A stretch of DNA of 64,000 nt from Kastovskya adunca ATA6-11-RM4. GTDB taxonomy: Bacteria; Cyanobacteriota; Cyanobacteriia; Cyanobacteriales; Coleofasciculaceae. The position numbers were made by a program, and so were the translations under genes. A model generated the notes under the pieces. That model did no database searches and was not told the origin of the DNA. It saw only the letters and a list, made by a program, of their open reading frames with translations. Where the stretch lies: the NCBI GenBank assembly GCA_019359445.1, contig JAHHHJ010000013.1, positions 62,001 through 126,000 on the forward strand, written 5' to 3'. Below, piece after piece: positions 28,454-37,636 of the stretch. Positions within the stretch are counted from its first letter, which is position 1. Every line of letters starts with the position of its first letter.

Positions 28454-28650
28454 AGTAAGTCCTGAGTCCTGAGTCCTGAGTCCTGAGTCGGGGAGAAAGT
28501 GTGAAGGATGAAGGATGAAGTATGAAGTATGAAGGATGAAGTATGAAGGGTAAGAGGTAAGAGCTTCTCCCCATCTCCCCCGCTCCCCCGCTCCCCCGCT
28601 CCCCCGCTCCCCTGCACCCCTGCACCCCTGCACCCCTGCACCCCTGCTCC
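28454..28650. repeat. Composite short tandem repeat cluster 2 (fabH-fabD spacer)
   Basis: Read on the minus strand: GGGGTGCA octamers (about 28614-28645), GGGGGAGC octamers (about 28577-28613), the link GAAGCTCTTACC, the heptamer TTCATAC/TTCATCC (about 28500-28550), then ACTCAGG heptamers (about 28455-28490). The order is the same as in cluster 3 at 40.5 kb. The cluster directly abuts the fabH stop and fills most of the fabH-fabD spacer. Confidence 0.9.
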
Positions 28651-29652
28651 TTACCTTCCCCATTGGAAAATAGCAGCACCCCAGCTGAGTCCGGCACCGA
28701 AGCCGGAGGTGGCGATGATATTGCCGGGTTGGACTTTGCCTTGTCGCACGGCTTCGTCGAGGGCGAGGGGGATGGAGGCGGCGGAAGTGTTACCGTAGTT
28801 GGCAAGATTGCTGAGAACGCGCTCATTGGGAATCTTCAGGCGTTGGGCGACGGCATCAAGAATGCGTTGATTGGCTTGGTGTAGCAGGAGCCAGTCTACT
28901 TGTTCTGCCGTCAGATTTGCCCGATGTAAGGCTTTTTCAATGACTTCTGGCACTTTTTGGACGGCAAAGCGATAAACTTCTTTGCCGTTCATGGTGATCG
29001 GGTGGAATGTGCCTTGAGCGACCGTGACACCTGGGAGCAATTCTTTAGGTTGTGGCTGATAAGCCAGTTGCAGACAGTTATTTTGGGTGCCGTCACTGCG
29101 GAGTTCAAATCCTAATAGGCGATCGCTTGTATTTGCCTGCATGACGATAGCACCCGCACCATCGCCGAATAAAATACAGGTGCCGCGATCCGACCAATCA
29201 ACCCAGCGGGACAGAATATCTGCACCGATTACCAAGACGTTTTGGTAAACGCCAGTGCGAATAAACTGAGCAGCAGTGGCTAAGGCAAAGACAAATCCGG
29301 AACAGGCGGCTGTCAGATCAAAGGCAACGGCTTTTGACGCGCCTAGTTGATGTTGAATCTGGCTAGCCGTGCCAAACAAATCATCAGGTGTCGAGGTTGC
29401 CAGGACGATCAGGTCTAAATCCGTTGGGGCAATACCCGACATGGCGATCGCGTTTTTTGCTGCCTCAGTTGCTAGTTGACTGACGCTAACTTGGGCATCT
29501 GCCAATCGCCGCCTCTCAATCCCTGTGCGAGCCTTAATCCACTCATCGGATGTCTCAACCCATTGACTGAGTCCGTGGTTATCAAGAGATACTACTGGTG
29601 TTGCTGAACCGCTGCCGGTAATCGCAATCCCTGTCTGTAATTGATTCAACAC
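28651..29652 (-). CDS. fabH: Beta-ketoacyl-ACP synthase III
   Basis: A 333-aa thiolase-fold enzyme that condenses acetyl-CoA with malonyl-ACP to start fatty acid synthesis. The catalytic triad is visible: Cys in DLTAACSGFVFAL (about residue 116), His in WLLLHQANQRI and Asn in NYGNTSAASIP. The C-terminal GFGAGLSWGAAIFQWGR is also standard. Length agrees with the family. plsX is 43 bp upstream on the same strand and fabD downstream, so plsX-fabH-fabD form a lipid-synthesis operon. The insertion of a repeat cluster before fabD could affect its coupling to fabH. Confidence 0.96.
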   Translation of the reverse strand: MLNQLQTGIAITGSGSATPVVSLDNHGLSQWVETSDEWIKARTGIERRRLADAQVSVSQLATEAAKNAIAMSGIAPTDLDLIVLATSTPDDLFGTASQIQHQLGASKAVAFDLTAACSGFVFALATAAQFIRTGVYQNVLVIGADILSRWVDWSDRGTCILFGDGAGAIVMQANTSDRLLGFELRSDGTQNNCLQLAYQPQPKELLPGVTVAQGTFHPITMNGKEVYRFAVQKVPEVIEKALHRANLTAEQVDWLLLHQANQRILDAVAQRLKIPNERVLSNLANYGNTSAASIPLALDEAVRQGKVQPGNIIATSGFGAGLSWGAAIFQWGR

Positions 29653-29695
29653 TACTCTCCATCCGTCAGGTAGTTTCTAGCCGCAGATATTTAGA

Positions 29696-30739
29696 TTAAA
29701 GCTCCGGCTGACTGCTGATTGCAGGCTTTTGACTGACATAATCTTCAGACTGAATTCGCTCTAGTACCTGGTTATCGATTGCTTCTTTTGCCAAACGAAC
29801 AGCATTAAAAATTGTCGGTGCTTGGGAACTACCGTGACTAATAATACAAATTCCATCCACCCCTAACAGTAGCCCACCGCCATGTTCAGCATGGTCAATC
29901 CGCTGCTTAATCCGCTTCAGGTTCGGCTTCAACATCGCTGTTCCCATTTGACCGCGTATTCCTTGGGGAAGTTCTTCCCGGAGAATTTGCAGCACCACAT
30001 CACCCACCGCTTCTGCAAACTTGAGCAAGATATTGCCGACAAAGCCGTCACAGACAATTACATCGAAGCGACCCGAAAGCACATCTCTTCCTTCCGCATT
30101 GCCAATGAAGGAAATTCGAGAATTCTCTTGTAACAACTGGTGAGTACGGACGGCTAAATCATTACCCTTAGAGGTTTCTTCGCCAATATTTAGCAGGCCG
30201 ATTTTGGGTTCACTAATTCCCAAAACGTACTCGCTGTATACCGAACCCATCACAGCAAATTGCTCTAAATATTTAGGGCGGCAATCGACGTTTGCCCCAA
30301 CATCCAGCACAATCACAGGCTTCCCGGCGATTAGGGTGGGGAAGACTGCTCCAATCGCTGGGCGGTCAATACCTTTGAGGCGTCCTAAGCGCAAGAGAGC
30401 GGCTGCCATCGCTGCCCCTGAGTGACCTGCAGAGACTACAGCCTCAGCTTTTCCCTGCTTGACCAAGTCCATTGCCACATTAATTGAAGCCTTGGGTTTC
30501 CGCCGGACACCAATCAAGGGTTCTTCGTGCATGGCAACCACGTCTTCTGCTGGCACGATTTCCAGCTTGCTTGAGGTGTTGTGCTTTTCTAGGGCAGATT
30601 CAATCTGATCAGGATCGCCCACCAGCAAAACATCTACATCTAATTCCGCTTGTGCCCTAATAGCTCCAGCAACGATTTCGGCAGGGGCGTGATCCCCTCC
30701 CATAGCGTCAATTGCGATCCGTGCGCGAGTCGATCCCAT
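29696..30739 (-). CDS. plsX: Phosphate acyltransferase PlsX
   Basis: A 347-aa peripheral membrane enzyme that converts acyl-ACP to acyl-phosphate, the first step of the PlsX/PlsY route to phospholipids. Family landmarks are ARIAIDAMGGDHAPAEIVAG at the N-terminus, VSAGHSGAAMAAALL, LDVGANVDCRP, NIGEETSKGND and GFVGNILLKFAE. It starts at ATG 30739 and is the first gene of plsX-fabH-fabD. The divergent S13 carboxypeptidase gene starts 275 bp away, so that spacer carries both promoters. The C-terminal tail (YVSQKPAISSQPEL) is slightly extended. Confidence 0.96.
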   Translation of the reverse strand: MGSTRARIAIDAMGGDHAPAEIVAGAIRAQAELDVDVLLVGDPDQIESALEKHNTSSKLEIVPAEDVVAMHEEPLIGVRRKPKASINVAMDLVKQGKAEAVVSAGHSGAAMAAALLRLGRLKGIDRPAIGAVFPTLIAGKPVIVLDVGANVDCRPKYLEQFAVMGSVYSEYVLGISEPKIGLLNIGEETSKGNDLAVRTHQLLQENSRISFIGNAEGRDVLSGRFDVIVCDGFVGNILLKFAEAVGDVVLQILREELPQGIRGQMGTAMLKPNLKRIKQRIDHAEHGGGLLLGVDGICIISHGSSQAPTIFNAVRLAKEAIDNQVLERIQSEDYVSQKPAISSQPEL

Positions 30740-31014
30740 TGATTAAAGTGATAGAAGCCTTAAAAATTCTACCAGAAGCCCTCCACGCAACATTCTACTG
30801 GATGAAGTCTTTCTTAATTTGGCGATCTGGTGATTAGCAATCTTCGTTATTAGCCATGAATTATCTTGGCATAGCAGCAGCAGAGCGCCATCCAAGAACC
30901 CTGAAGAGCTAACTAAAGACGGATGACTCAGGATTAATAATTAACAAAAGACTTTTCAGAAGGTCGTTAACTCTTTAAAATAAAGCACCGTGCAGCAGAG
31001 AGGAAATAGGCACG

Positions 31015-32361
31015 ATGCTACTACAACGACTTAGCTCTGGATTAATGGCGTTAATGCTAGAACTGGTAGGCATTCAGCCCGCTCATTTGAATACGGTTCA
31101 GTTATTGGCGTGGCAGGATGCGGCGTTATTTAGCCTACCATCAGAGCCAGATCCAGCAGCGGCGTCTGTGATTAAGCAGTCTCTAAAAGGGTGGAGTACT
31201 AAAGGATTAGCTACGTCTAATCAGGGCGTGTGGATGCAGTCGGGGATGACGAGATTGGCAAACAATCAGGGAACGGTTCCCCTACCCGCTGCTTCCTTAA
31301 CCAAGATTGCAACGACGTTGGCGGCGTTGCAGCACTGGGGGCCCAATCATCAGTTTGAAACCCTTGTGAGTGCGACAGGGCCGATTAAAAATGGAGTGTT
31401 GCAAGGGGATTTGGTGATTACGGGGAGTGGCGATCCGTTCTTTGTGTGGGAAGAAGCGATCGCCCTCGGTAATACCCTCAACAAACAAGGCATTCGCCGC
31501 GTGACAGGACGTTTAATTGTCACGGGCGATTTCTATATGAATTACCAAGAAAATCAGCTACTCTCTGCTCAGATGCTTGCTTCTGGGATGAACTCCGCCC
31601 TGTGGTCAAGAGCCGTCACGCTCCACTACAGCCGCATGCGTAAAGGAACTCCCAAACCGCAAGTAGCGATCGCTGGTGGTGTCGCTATAGCCTCCTATCC
31701 GATTCCGAAAAAATACGAATTGATCCGTCACCGCTCTTTGCCCTTAACGCAAATACTCAAAGAGCTGAATATCTATAGCAACAATGCGATGTCAGAAATG
31801 CTGGCAACCTCCCTCGGTGGTGCCAAAGTTGTCGCGAAGTTAGCATCACAAACGGCTGATGTTCCTCAACAAGAAATTCAGCTCATTAATGGTTCTGGCT
31901 TAGGGATGGAGAACCGTATCTCACCCCGCGCCGCCTGCGCGATGCTAATGGCTATTGAGCGTTCTTTAAAGCCGCATCAACTTACTGTTGCCGATCTATT
32001 CCCTGTCTCTGGACGCGACAATCGGGGCACCCTGTTGACACGCAATATTCCTCAAGGGACTGTAATCAAGACCGGAACGCTACGAGAAGTGAGTGCTCTA
32101 GCCGGAGTAATGCCAACTCGCGATCGCGGGTTGGTTTGGTTTGCGATCATTAACCGAGGTGGTGATATTGCTAGCTTCAAAGCCCAGCAAGACCAGATCC
32201 TGACTCAGCTCTCTAAACAGTGGGGAACAGCCTCCCTCCCTAAAGTGACGACAACCAATATTCAAGCAAGTCTCGGTGATACTCGTCGCAATGAAATCAT
32301 TAGTGAGGTGAGGATTCCTCTTGAGGACTTAAAGATTAGGGAATCAAAAAGCAACAGTTGA
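31015..32361 (+). CDS. D-alanyl-D-alanine carboxypeptidase, S13/PBP4 type
   Basis: A 448-aa penicillin-binding protein that trims peptidoglycan stem peptides. The three active-site motifs are SLTK (Ser94, Lys97), SNN in IYSNNAMSE and KTG in IKTGTLREVSA. GSGDPFF and DFYMNY mark the S13 family core. The hydrophobic N-terminus (LSSGLMALMLELVGI) is a plausible signal or anchor. Compared with E. coli DacB it lacks much of the large insertion between the first two motifs. The final about 40 residues after WGTASLPKV are not conserved-looking. It is transcribed away from plsX. Confidence 0.9.
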   Translation: MLLQRLSSGLMALMLELVGIQPAHLNTVQLLAWQDAALFSLPSEPDPAAASVIKQSLKGWSTKGLATSNQGVWMQSGMTRLANNQGTVPLPAASLTKIATTLAALQHWGPNHQFETLVSATGPIKNGVLQGDLVITGSGDPFFVWEEAIALGNTLNKQGIRRVTGRLIVTGDFYMNYQENQLLSAQMLASGMNSALWSRAVTLHYSRMRKGTPKPQVAIAGGVAIASYPIPKKYELIRHRSLPLTQILKELNIYSNNAMSEMLATSLGGAKVVAKLASQTADVPQQEIQLINGSGLGMENRISPRAACAMLMAIERSLKPHQLTVADLFPVSGRDNRGTLLTRNIPQGTVIKTGTLREVSALAGVMPTRDRGLVWFAIINRGGDIASFKAQQDQILTQLSKQWGTASLPKVTTTNIQASLGDTRRNEIISEVRIPLEDLKIRESKSNS

Positions 32362-33174
32362 CAGAAGATTGGGAACTAGTGAGCTGGCGAAGCAGCAAAG
32401 TGAGGTATTCAACTAACGCGTCAGAACCGGGACGACAATTCGTAGCAGCATTAACAGACCCTGGTAGTACTAAAGCGGTAAACAGCAAGGTTGCCGTGCG
32501 TTTTAGGGTAAGTGGGAAAACAGTTGAGCGTGTGGGCGTCATGGTGTCTCCTGGGCTTTGACAAGACGTGCAAGGAAGGTGTCAGGTTGCGTAATACCTC
32601 AATGTAGGGTGAGTTGAGGCGATCGCACTTCACCGCGTTGGCTGATCTTACCGGGTGAATTTGAACAGCTATCAGCGTTGAAACATTACGGAAAAGCCAG
32701 TTTACAGCGTTGGGATTGCTTTGCTTTCTGGCTGCACTTTTGCAAGGTTATTCGTAATCTTTTGATGAATTTGTAACCATTCAATACTTTTGATAGATGA
32801 GCGATCGCTATTTTTTATGTCGTCTCTTCTCAAGAGTTTGTTTCTTAGGCTACATGGCAATTTGCTCTGTTTCTGGCTAGCTGCAATGGCGCGATCGCTA
32901 GTTACTGACAAGAATGAACTCAACGGCTGGCAAGACGTTAACCACTTACACCTCACGAAAGTTAGTTACTCACCCCTAGTTCAACTGAAAGTGATTTAAA
33001 TCACTTTTTAGACAATTTTTCTCCCCAGTTTGTACGGATTTCTTAACATTTGACATATTCTGAAAAAAACTGTCAAAATAGATACAGAAATATTTTTGAT
33101 GACTACATCTGACAACGGAACATTATTCCCAGTTAGATGATTTGAGAAAAACAACAAAAAGTAGATAACAACAT
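32362..33174. other. 813-bp gap with no firm gene
   Basis: A frame from TTG 32358 to TGA 32561, overlapping the carboxypeptidase stop, encodes 67 residues (including GRQFVAALTDPGSTKAVNSK) that read like a protein end, but there is no good start. An antisense frame (32336-32542) resembles a signal peptide. From 32640 to 32780 another short frame ends LLMNL. These may be gene remnants. Several HIP1-like sites occur. The last 100 bp are AT-rich and probably hold the DUF4278 gene promoter. Confidence 0.35.
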
Positions 33175-33585
33175 ATGAAACTTACTTATCGCGGTGCCCA
33201 ATACGAATACGAGCCATCCAACCAGGAAGTAACGGAAGGTGAAATCGGAGGAAATTATCGGGGACAGCCTTGGCATGTCCACTACCCCAAACACATCCCC
33301 GTTCCCCACTCCATTAAAAACCTGACTTATCGTAGTGTTGCTTACTCTACTGGAAGACCTGTAGCCGCGAAGCCACAAGCCGTAACTCGGCTTGCTGCGG
33401 CGCTGGAAAACAATAGCATCTGGTCAACCCGCAATCCCGATGTGATAGATGAGGCAGCAAGAATCCACCTAGCTAATATCCGCAGCAGCCTAGAACGCCG
33501 ATTAGCAGTTGCTAAGGCTAAGGGAGATGAGAACTTAGTTCGTATGCTCGAAAAAGAGTCAAAGCAGTTGTCGCATTCTCTCTAG
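33175..33585 (+). CDS. DUF4278 domain protein
   Basis: A 136-aa protein. The first 60 residues carry the short cyanobacterial DUF4278 motif: MKLTYRGAQYEYEPS, then EIGGNYRGQPWHVHYPKH and KNLTYRSVAYSTG, a beta-rich module of unknown function. The C-terminal half is helical (ARIHLANIRSSLERRLAVAK). It is preceded by AT-rich sequence and followed by a clear terminator at 33627-33650, so it is a single-gene transcript. Relatives are often stress-induced in cyanobacteria; no induction signal can be read here. Confidence 0.85.
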   Translation: MKLTYRGAQYEYEPSNQEVTEGEIGGNYRGQPWHVHYPKHIPVPHSIKNLTYRSVAYSTGRPVAAKPQAVTRLAAALENNSIWSTRNPDVIDEAARIHLANIRSSLERRLAVAKAKGDENLVRMLEKESKQLSHSL

Positions 33586-33626
33586 TTGCTGAGTTAGACC
33601 TCAATTAACTTAGAGGCATACCTAGG

Positions 33627-33650
33627 AAACCCGCTCAAGGCGGGTTTTTT
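33627..33650 (+). terminator. Intrinsic terminator after the DUF4278 gene
   Basis: AAACCCGC (33627-33634) pairs with GCGGGTTT (33640-33647) around a five-base loop and runs into six T residues. It is 42 bp past the DUF4278 stop. Confidence 0.88.
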
Positions 33651-33810
33651 AGTGACTGAATGCCGCCGTGTTCTCTTTTGCGTTCTTTTGCGTAGGGAAA
33701 CTTTTCTAGAGGATTATCCTTCTCATAGACCCGTCGTTCAATTGGTAAAAACTACGCTGCATCACCTTGCACTTGAGTTTTAACCGATGTACTAGCAACA
33801 AGGAGACATC

Positions 33811-35064
33811 GTGGTGAAAGGACGCTGGTTTTTACCCAGCTTAATGAGTGTTTTTCTGTTCTCTTCTGCGGCGCAAGCGGGTAGCTTAGCGTCTTGGAAC
33901 TTTGATCCTACTCGCCGTCAGCTTGACCTAGTTACAGATGAGGGCGTTGAACCAAAAGCCTTTGTCATTGCTAATCCCACTCGACTTGTGGTTGATTTAC
34001 CAGGAATCAAATTGGGACTCTCTCAGTACCACCCCAAGAGCAATCCATTGATTAAGGAAGTTCGTCTGGGACAGGTTAACAGCAAGACTACCCGAATGGT
34101 GATTGAGTTAGCTTCGGGCTATACCCTAGACCCAACGAAAGTGAAGGTTCGCGGGAATTCTCCAACGCGTTGGGTGGTGCAGTTACCCTCCTTTGAACCG
34201 GGTCAACTAACAACGGGTACATCCGAAATCAATATTCCTTTGGAGCCAGCACCATCCTTTAAGTTGGCTGGGGTGGTTCCTTTAAAAACAGAAATGTCGG
34301 GGCTTCAGTCTCAACTTGAAGCGTTGATGGTTCGCTATAGTTTCCTGGAGCCAGGAATGTTTTTTCTGGATTTGGATAGCGGAAATTATCTGGATATTAA
34401 TGGCGATCGCGTATTTCCGGCAGCCAGTACAATCAAACTGCCCATCCTCATCGCCTTTTTTCAAGACTTAGACGCCGGGAAGGTTCGTTTGGATGAAACC
34501 CTGGTGATGCGGCGTGACCTGATGACTGGCGGCTCTGGAACGATGCAGCAGCAACGAGCGGGGACTAAGTATAGCAGCTTAGAAACAGTTACCAAGATGA
34601 TTGCCATCAGCGACAACACCGCCACAAACATGATCATTGACCGTTTGGGCGGTATTGACAAGCTCAACGCGCGTTTCCGGAGCTGGGGACTGGAAAAGAC
34701 AGTGATTCGCAATCTACTGGGTGACTTCCGAGGGACAAACGTCACCAGTGCAACCGACCAAGTGCGTTTGCTAGCACTGCTTACCCAGGATAAGTTGCTT
34801 TCTTCATCAAGCCGGGAGCAGGCATTAGGGATTATGCGCCAAACTAAGACTCGCACCCTACTACCTGCTGGTTTAGGGAAGGGAGCCACAATTGCTCACA
34901 AAACTGGGGATATTGGCTTTTTGATTGGGGATGCGGGAGTGGTTACGATGCCCAGTGGCAAGCAGTACTTAGCAGGGATTTATGTCCGCCGTCCCTACAA
35001 CGACACCAGGGGTAGGGATTTTATTCGTCAAGCTTCCAGTTTGGTCTACAACTACCTGAACTAA
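33811..35064 (+). CDS. Serine hydrolase (class A beta-lactamase fold) with N-terminal AMIN domain
   Basis: A 417-aa exported protein. A signal peptide (residues 1 to about 24, ending AQAGS) precedes an AMIN-like domain (about 25-130: PTRLVVDLPGI, TTRMVIELASG), which usually targets proteins to peptidoglycan or the envelope. The catalytic domain (about 165-417) has STIK (Ser206, Lys209), SDN in AISDNTATNM and KTG in AHKTGDIG. It is either a beta-lactamase or a penicillin-interacting cell-wall enzyme; the AMIN fusion favours the latter. The start GTG 33811 follows AGGAG; a second GTG follows immediately. Confidence 0.88.
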   Translation: MVKGRWFLPSLMSVFLFSSAAQAGSLASWNFDPTRRQLDLVTDEGVEPKAFVIANPTRLVVDLPGIKLGLSQYHPKSNPLIKEVRLGQVNSKTTRMVIELASGYTLDPTKVKVRGNSPTRWVVQLPSFEPGQLTTGTSEINIPLEPAPSFKLAGVVPLKTEMSGLQSQLEALMVRYSFLEPGMFFLDLDSGNYLDINGDRVFPAASTIKLPILIAFFQDLDAGKVRLDETLVMRRDLMTGGSGTMQQQRAGTKYSSLETVTKMIAISDNTATNMIIDRLGGIDKLNARFRSWGLEKTVIRNLLGDFRGTNVTSATDQVRLLALLTQDKLLSSSSREQALGIMRQTKTRTLLPAGLGKGATIAHKTGDIGFLIGDAGVVTMPSGKQYLAGIYVRRPYNDTRGRDFIRQASSLVYNYLN

Positions 35065-35355
35065 GGGTGTCAGCGCCTAGTCAACGCTTCCACAAAATTT
35101 TCACCACAGTGAGGCTTTTAATCAACTTTATAGACGCGCCTAGCGGCTTGCAAGGCGAGGACGTTAAGAAAAGCAGAAAAATGTCAGGTTTTCCTGGCGT
35201 TGTTCGCTCCCTAGAGCAGGGTATCTGACCGTATAGAGAACAGAGTTGATCCGGCATTCTCTGTTGACTCTTTCCAGCTTCAACGTTATGGGTGTTTAAT
35301 CGCAGTTACACGTTTTGAGAGCGAGTAAAAGTTTATAGCAGGCGTGGCACCAAGC

Positions 35356-36381
35356 TTATTCTTTCTCTGTTTCTAACGGCTCTACCTGGCGGGGAAATGG
35401 TTTTGTGGAGCTAGAAACCCCAGTGATGTTCATTGCCTGTGTGAGGGTGGTGCAGTAGGGCGGTAAGCCAAAGGTAGCGGGGTTAACAGCGTTTTTGTAG
35501 GTGAAGTGCCGATAGTCGAGGCAGAATCTATCCCAAGCTGCCATCTGAATGCGGAACAAGGCGATGAAAAAGTTAGCCAGCCAAGGTTGGAGTGGCAGAC
35601 GGAAGTAGATTTGTTTATGGAAATAGTGGCAAACTTCTTCTATGGCTTGATTGACGGTGAGGGGCTGATTTCCTAAGACGAGGCGGTTAGCGGGAGGATT
35701 GTCTGGCTCTGCACTGTAACTCGCGGGTGGATGGTCAACCAGGTAGCGAACGACTTGAGCAATATCCCGCGCGTGGATGAAGTGAAAACTTCCGTCGGCT
35801 TTGAACCAGCGAACTAAGTCCACGTATTTGACGACTTCTGGTAAGCCTGTGGAGAGATGGGAGTAAGGTTTATTGCTGTCGCCGCCTAGAACTAAGGTGG
35901 GAAAAAGGGTGGTAATTTTGGGAGCGATCGCCAATTTTTCTAAGCGCGTCAGACAATCGTACTTAGAGCGAATATATTCTGTACCCAGTTGACCCGCTTC
36001 TTTGAGTAATTGGTTATCGCGGTCAAGGACACTAGCTGTGGAAAAGTAAATTACCTGCTCACAGTAATTAGGGTTAAGCAGGCTCATCAAGCGGATTGTT
36101 TTAACAACGTTGATGTCAAAAGAGTCTCTTGCTCCTCCCCACGCTGTGGCAGCGAGGATTGCTACATCTATGGTTTCGAGCAAGTCAGCGAACAGGTCAA
36201 TTTCGCGCAAGTCTGCTTTCAAAATTGTGACGCCAGGACGAGCTTCGTAGTCAAATCCCAGTTTGGCTGGATCTCTGACTAACAAATACAGCTCGTGATT
36301 CGTCTCCTGAATCAACGCTTCGGCGATGTAATGACCTATACAGCCACTAGCACCTGTCAAAAAAATCCGCTTGGGAGTCAT
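35356..36381 (-). CDS. NAD(P)-dependent epimerase/SDR family protein
   Basis: A 341-aa extended short-chain dehydrogenase. The nucleotide-binding loop is RIFLTGASGCIGHYIAEAL, and the catalytic pair is in the YIRSK motif, with an upstream Ser in VIYFSTASV. After the Rossmann domain there are substrate-domain helices (FFIALFRIQMAAWDRF). The start at MTPKR (36381) is chosen over an ATG 12 bp upstream. It begins 30 bp after the hemE stop on the same strand, so it is probably co-transcribed with hemE. The substrate is unknown; a role in tetrapyrrole or isoprenoid metabolism is only suggested by position. Confidence 0.85.
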   Translation of the reverse strand: MTPKRIFLTGASGCIGHYIAEALIQETNHELYLLVRDPAKLGFDYEARPGVTILKADLREIDLFADLLETIDVAILAATAWGGARDSFDINVVKTIRLMSLLNPNYCEQVIYFSTASVLDRDNQLLKEAGQLGTEYIRSKYDCLTRLEKLAIAPKITTLFPTLVLGGDSNKPYSHLSTGLPEVVKYVDLVRWFKADGSFHFIHARDIAQVVRYLVDHPPASYSAEPDNPPANRLVLGNQPLTVNQAIEEVCHYFHKQIYFRLPLQPWLANFFIALFRIQMAAWDRFCLDYRHFTYKNAVNPATFGLPPYCTTLTQAMNITGVSSSTKPFPRQVEPLETEKE

Positions 36382-36411
36382 GGTTCTGTGCAACGTGCAG
36401 CGATAAAGAAT

Positions 36412-37476
36412 TTAAGCGCGAACGGCAAGTAACTGATCCGCTTGCTTGGCAGTTTCAAAGAAGAACCTGACATTATCTTCGGGAGTTCCCGGTAAGACGC
36501 CGTGACCAAGATTGAGGATGTGACCTTTGTTCCCAGCTTTACGAATGGTATCAAGGATGCGATCGCTAATGATGTCTTGCGAACCAAATAGCACGCCAGG
36601 GTCCATATTTCCCTGCACGTTCATCTCTGCACCTAAACGCTGTCTTGCCTCTGCCATATCGACAGTCCAGTCCACGCTGATAATATCGACGCCAGACTGC
36701 CCCATCCGTTCCAGTACTCCAGCGCTACCGCTGATATAGAGAATCAATGGTGTATCAGGGTGAGTCTCTTTAACCGCACGCACTATGCGCTGCTGGTAGG
36801 GTAAAGCAAAGGTTTCATAGTCTTGAGGACTGAGTTGCCCTGCCCAAGAGTCGAACATCTGGACGACTTGAGCACCGCAGTCGATTTGGTAACGGACATA
36901 AACAGCGATCGCATCAGCAATTTTGCCCAAAAACTGATGCAGCAAGTCAGGCTCAGAGAATGCCATCCCTTTGATGACAGAGTAGCTTTTAGAGGTTTTT
37001 CCCTCTATCGCATAAGCTGCCAGCGTCCAGGGCGCACCTACAAAGCCCAGTACGGTTGACTTATTGCCTACTTCCTGGCGCAGCGTCTGCAAGATTTGTT
37101 TAATAAACGGCAGCGATTCCTCTGGGTTTAGAGGGTGCAGCTTGTCAATTTGTTCTTGAGTGCGGATAGGCGGGTCAATTATTGGCCCTTTGCTTTCAAT
37201 AATTTCAAAGGGAATACCTATCCCTGGCAAGGGCGTCAGAATATCTGAAAACATGATCACCCCATCCGGCTGAAACGCTCGCCAAGGTTGCAGTGAAATT
37301 TCAATGGCAATGTCTGCTTTTTCAGAGCGTTCGCGAAAGGAAGGATACTTATCCCGCAAATCCCGATAAACCTTCATATAACGTCCTGCCTGCCGCATCA
37401 TCCATACAGGCGGGCGGTTTAATACTTCACCACGAGCTGCCCGTAACAGATAGGGAACCTCGGTTGAGCCAGTCAT
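36412..37476 (-). CDS. hemE: Uroporphyrinogen decarboxylase
   Basis: A 354-aa cytosolic enzyme that decarboxylates uroporphyrinogen III to coproporphyrinogen III on the way to heme and chlorophyll. Signature 1 is [14 protein letters not shown] (residues about 21-34), and the catalytic Asp lies in [26 protein letters not shown] and [12 protein letters not shown] follow, and [12 protein letters not shown] ends the core. The length is standard. It starts at ATG 37476 and leads the hemE-SDR pair. Confidence 0.97.
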   Translation of the reverse strand: MTGSTEVPYLLRAARGEVLNRPPVWMMRQAGRYMKVYRDLRDKYPSFRERSEKADIAIEISLQPWRAFQPDGVIMFSDILTPLPGIGIPFEIIESKGPIIDPPIRTQEQIDKLHPLNPEESLPFIKQILQTLRQEVGNKSTVLGFVGAPWTLAAYAIEGKTSKSYSVIKGMAFSEPDLLHQFLGKIADAIAVYVRYQIDCGAQVVQMFDSWAGQLSPQDYETFALPYQQRIVRAVKETHPDTPLILYISGSAGVLERMGQSGVDIISVDWTVDMAEARQRLGAEMNVQGNMDPGVLFGSQDIISDRILDTIRKAGNKGHILNLGHGVLPGTPEDNVRFFFETAKQADQLLAVRA

Positions 37477-37636
37477 CTAATCTTTTCCCCAGATAGTTTT
37501 AAAACGCATTTGTTAGCTTATCACTTCGGGTTTGTCTATTCGGAGGTTTGGAGGAAGGTTGAAGGGTAGGGATTGGGGGCGAGGATTAGAAAATTGAACG
37601 GGTAGTGTCATCGCATCTCCTTGCTCCTGGGCTTCA

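Noticed and set aside
28454..28650. Regular direct repeats that might be taken for a CRISPR array
   Set aside because: Units are 7-8 bp and contiguous, without spacers of 30-40 bp, and there are no cas genes. The same holds for the clusters at 4.8, 40.5 and 63.1 kb.
28433..28663. N-terminal extension of FabD by 77 residues
   Set aside because: The extension is translated repeat sequence and overlaps the fabH stop. MTKTAWVFPGQGSQ at 28432 is the family start.
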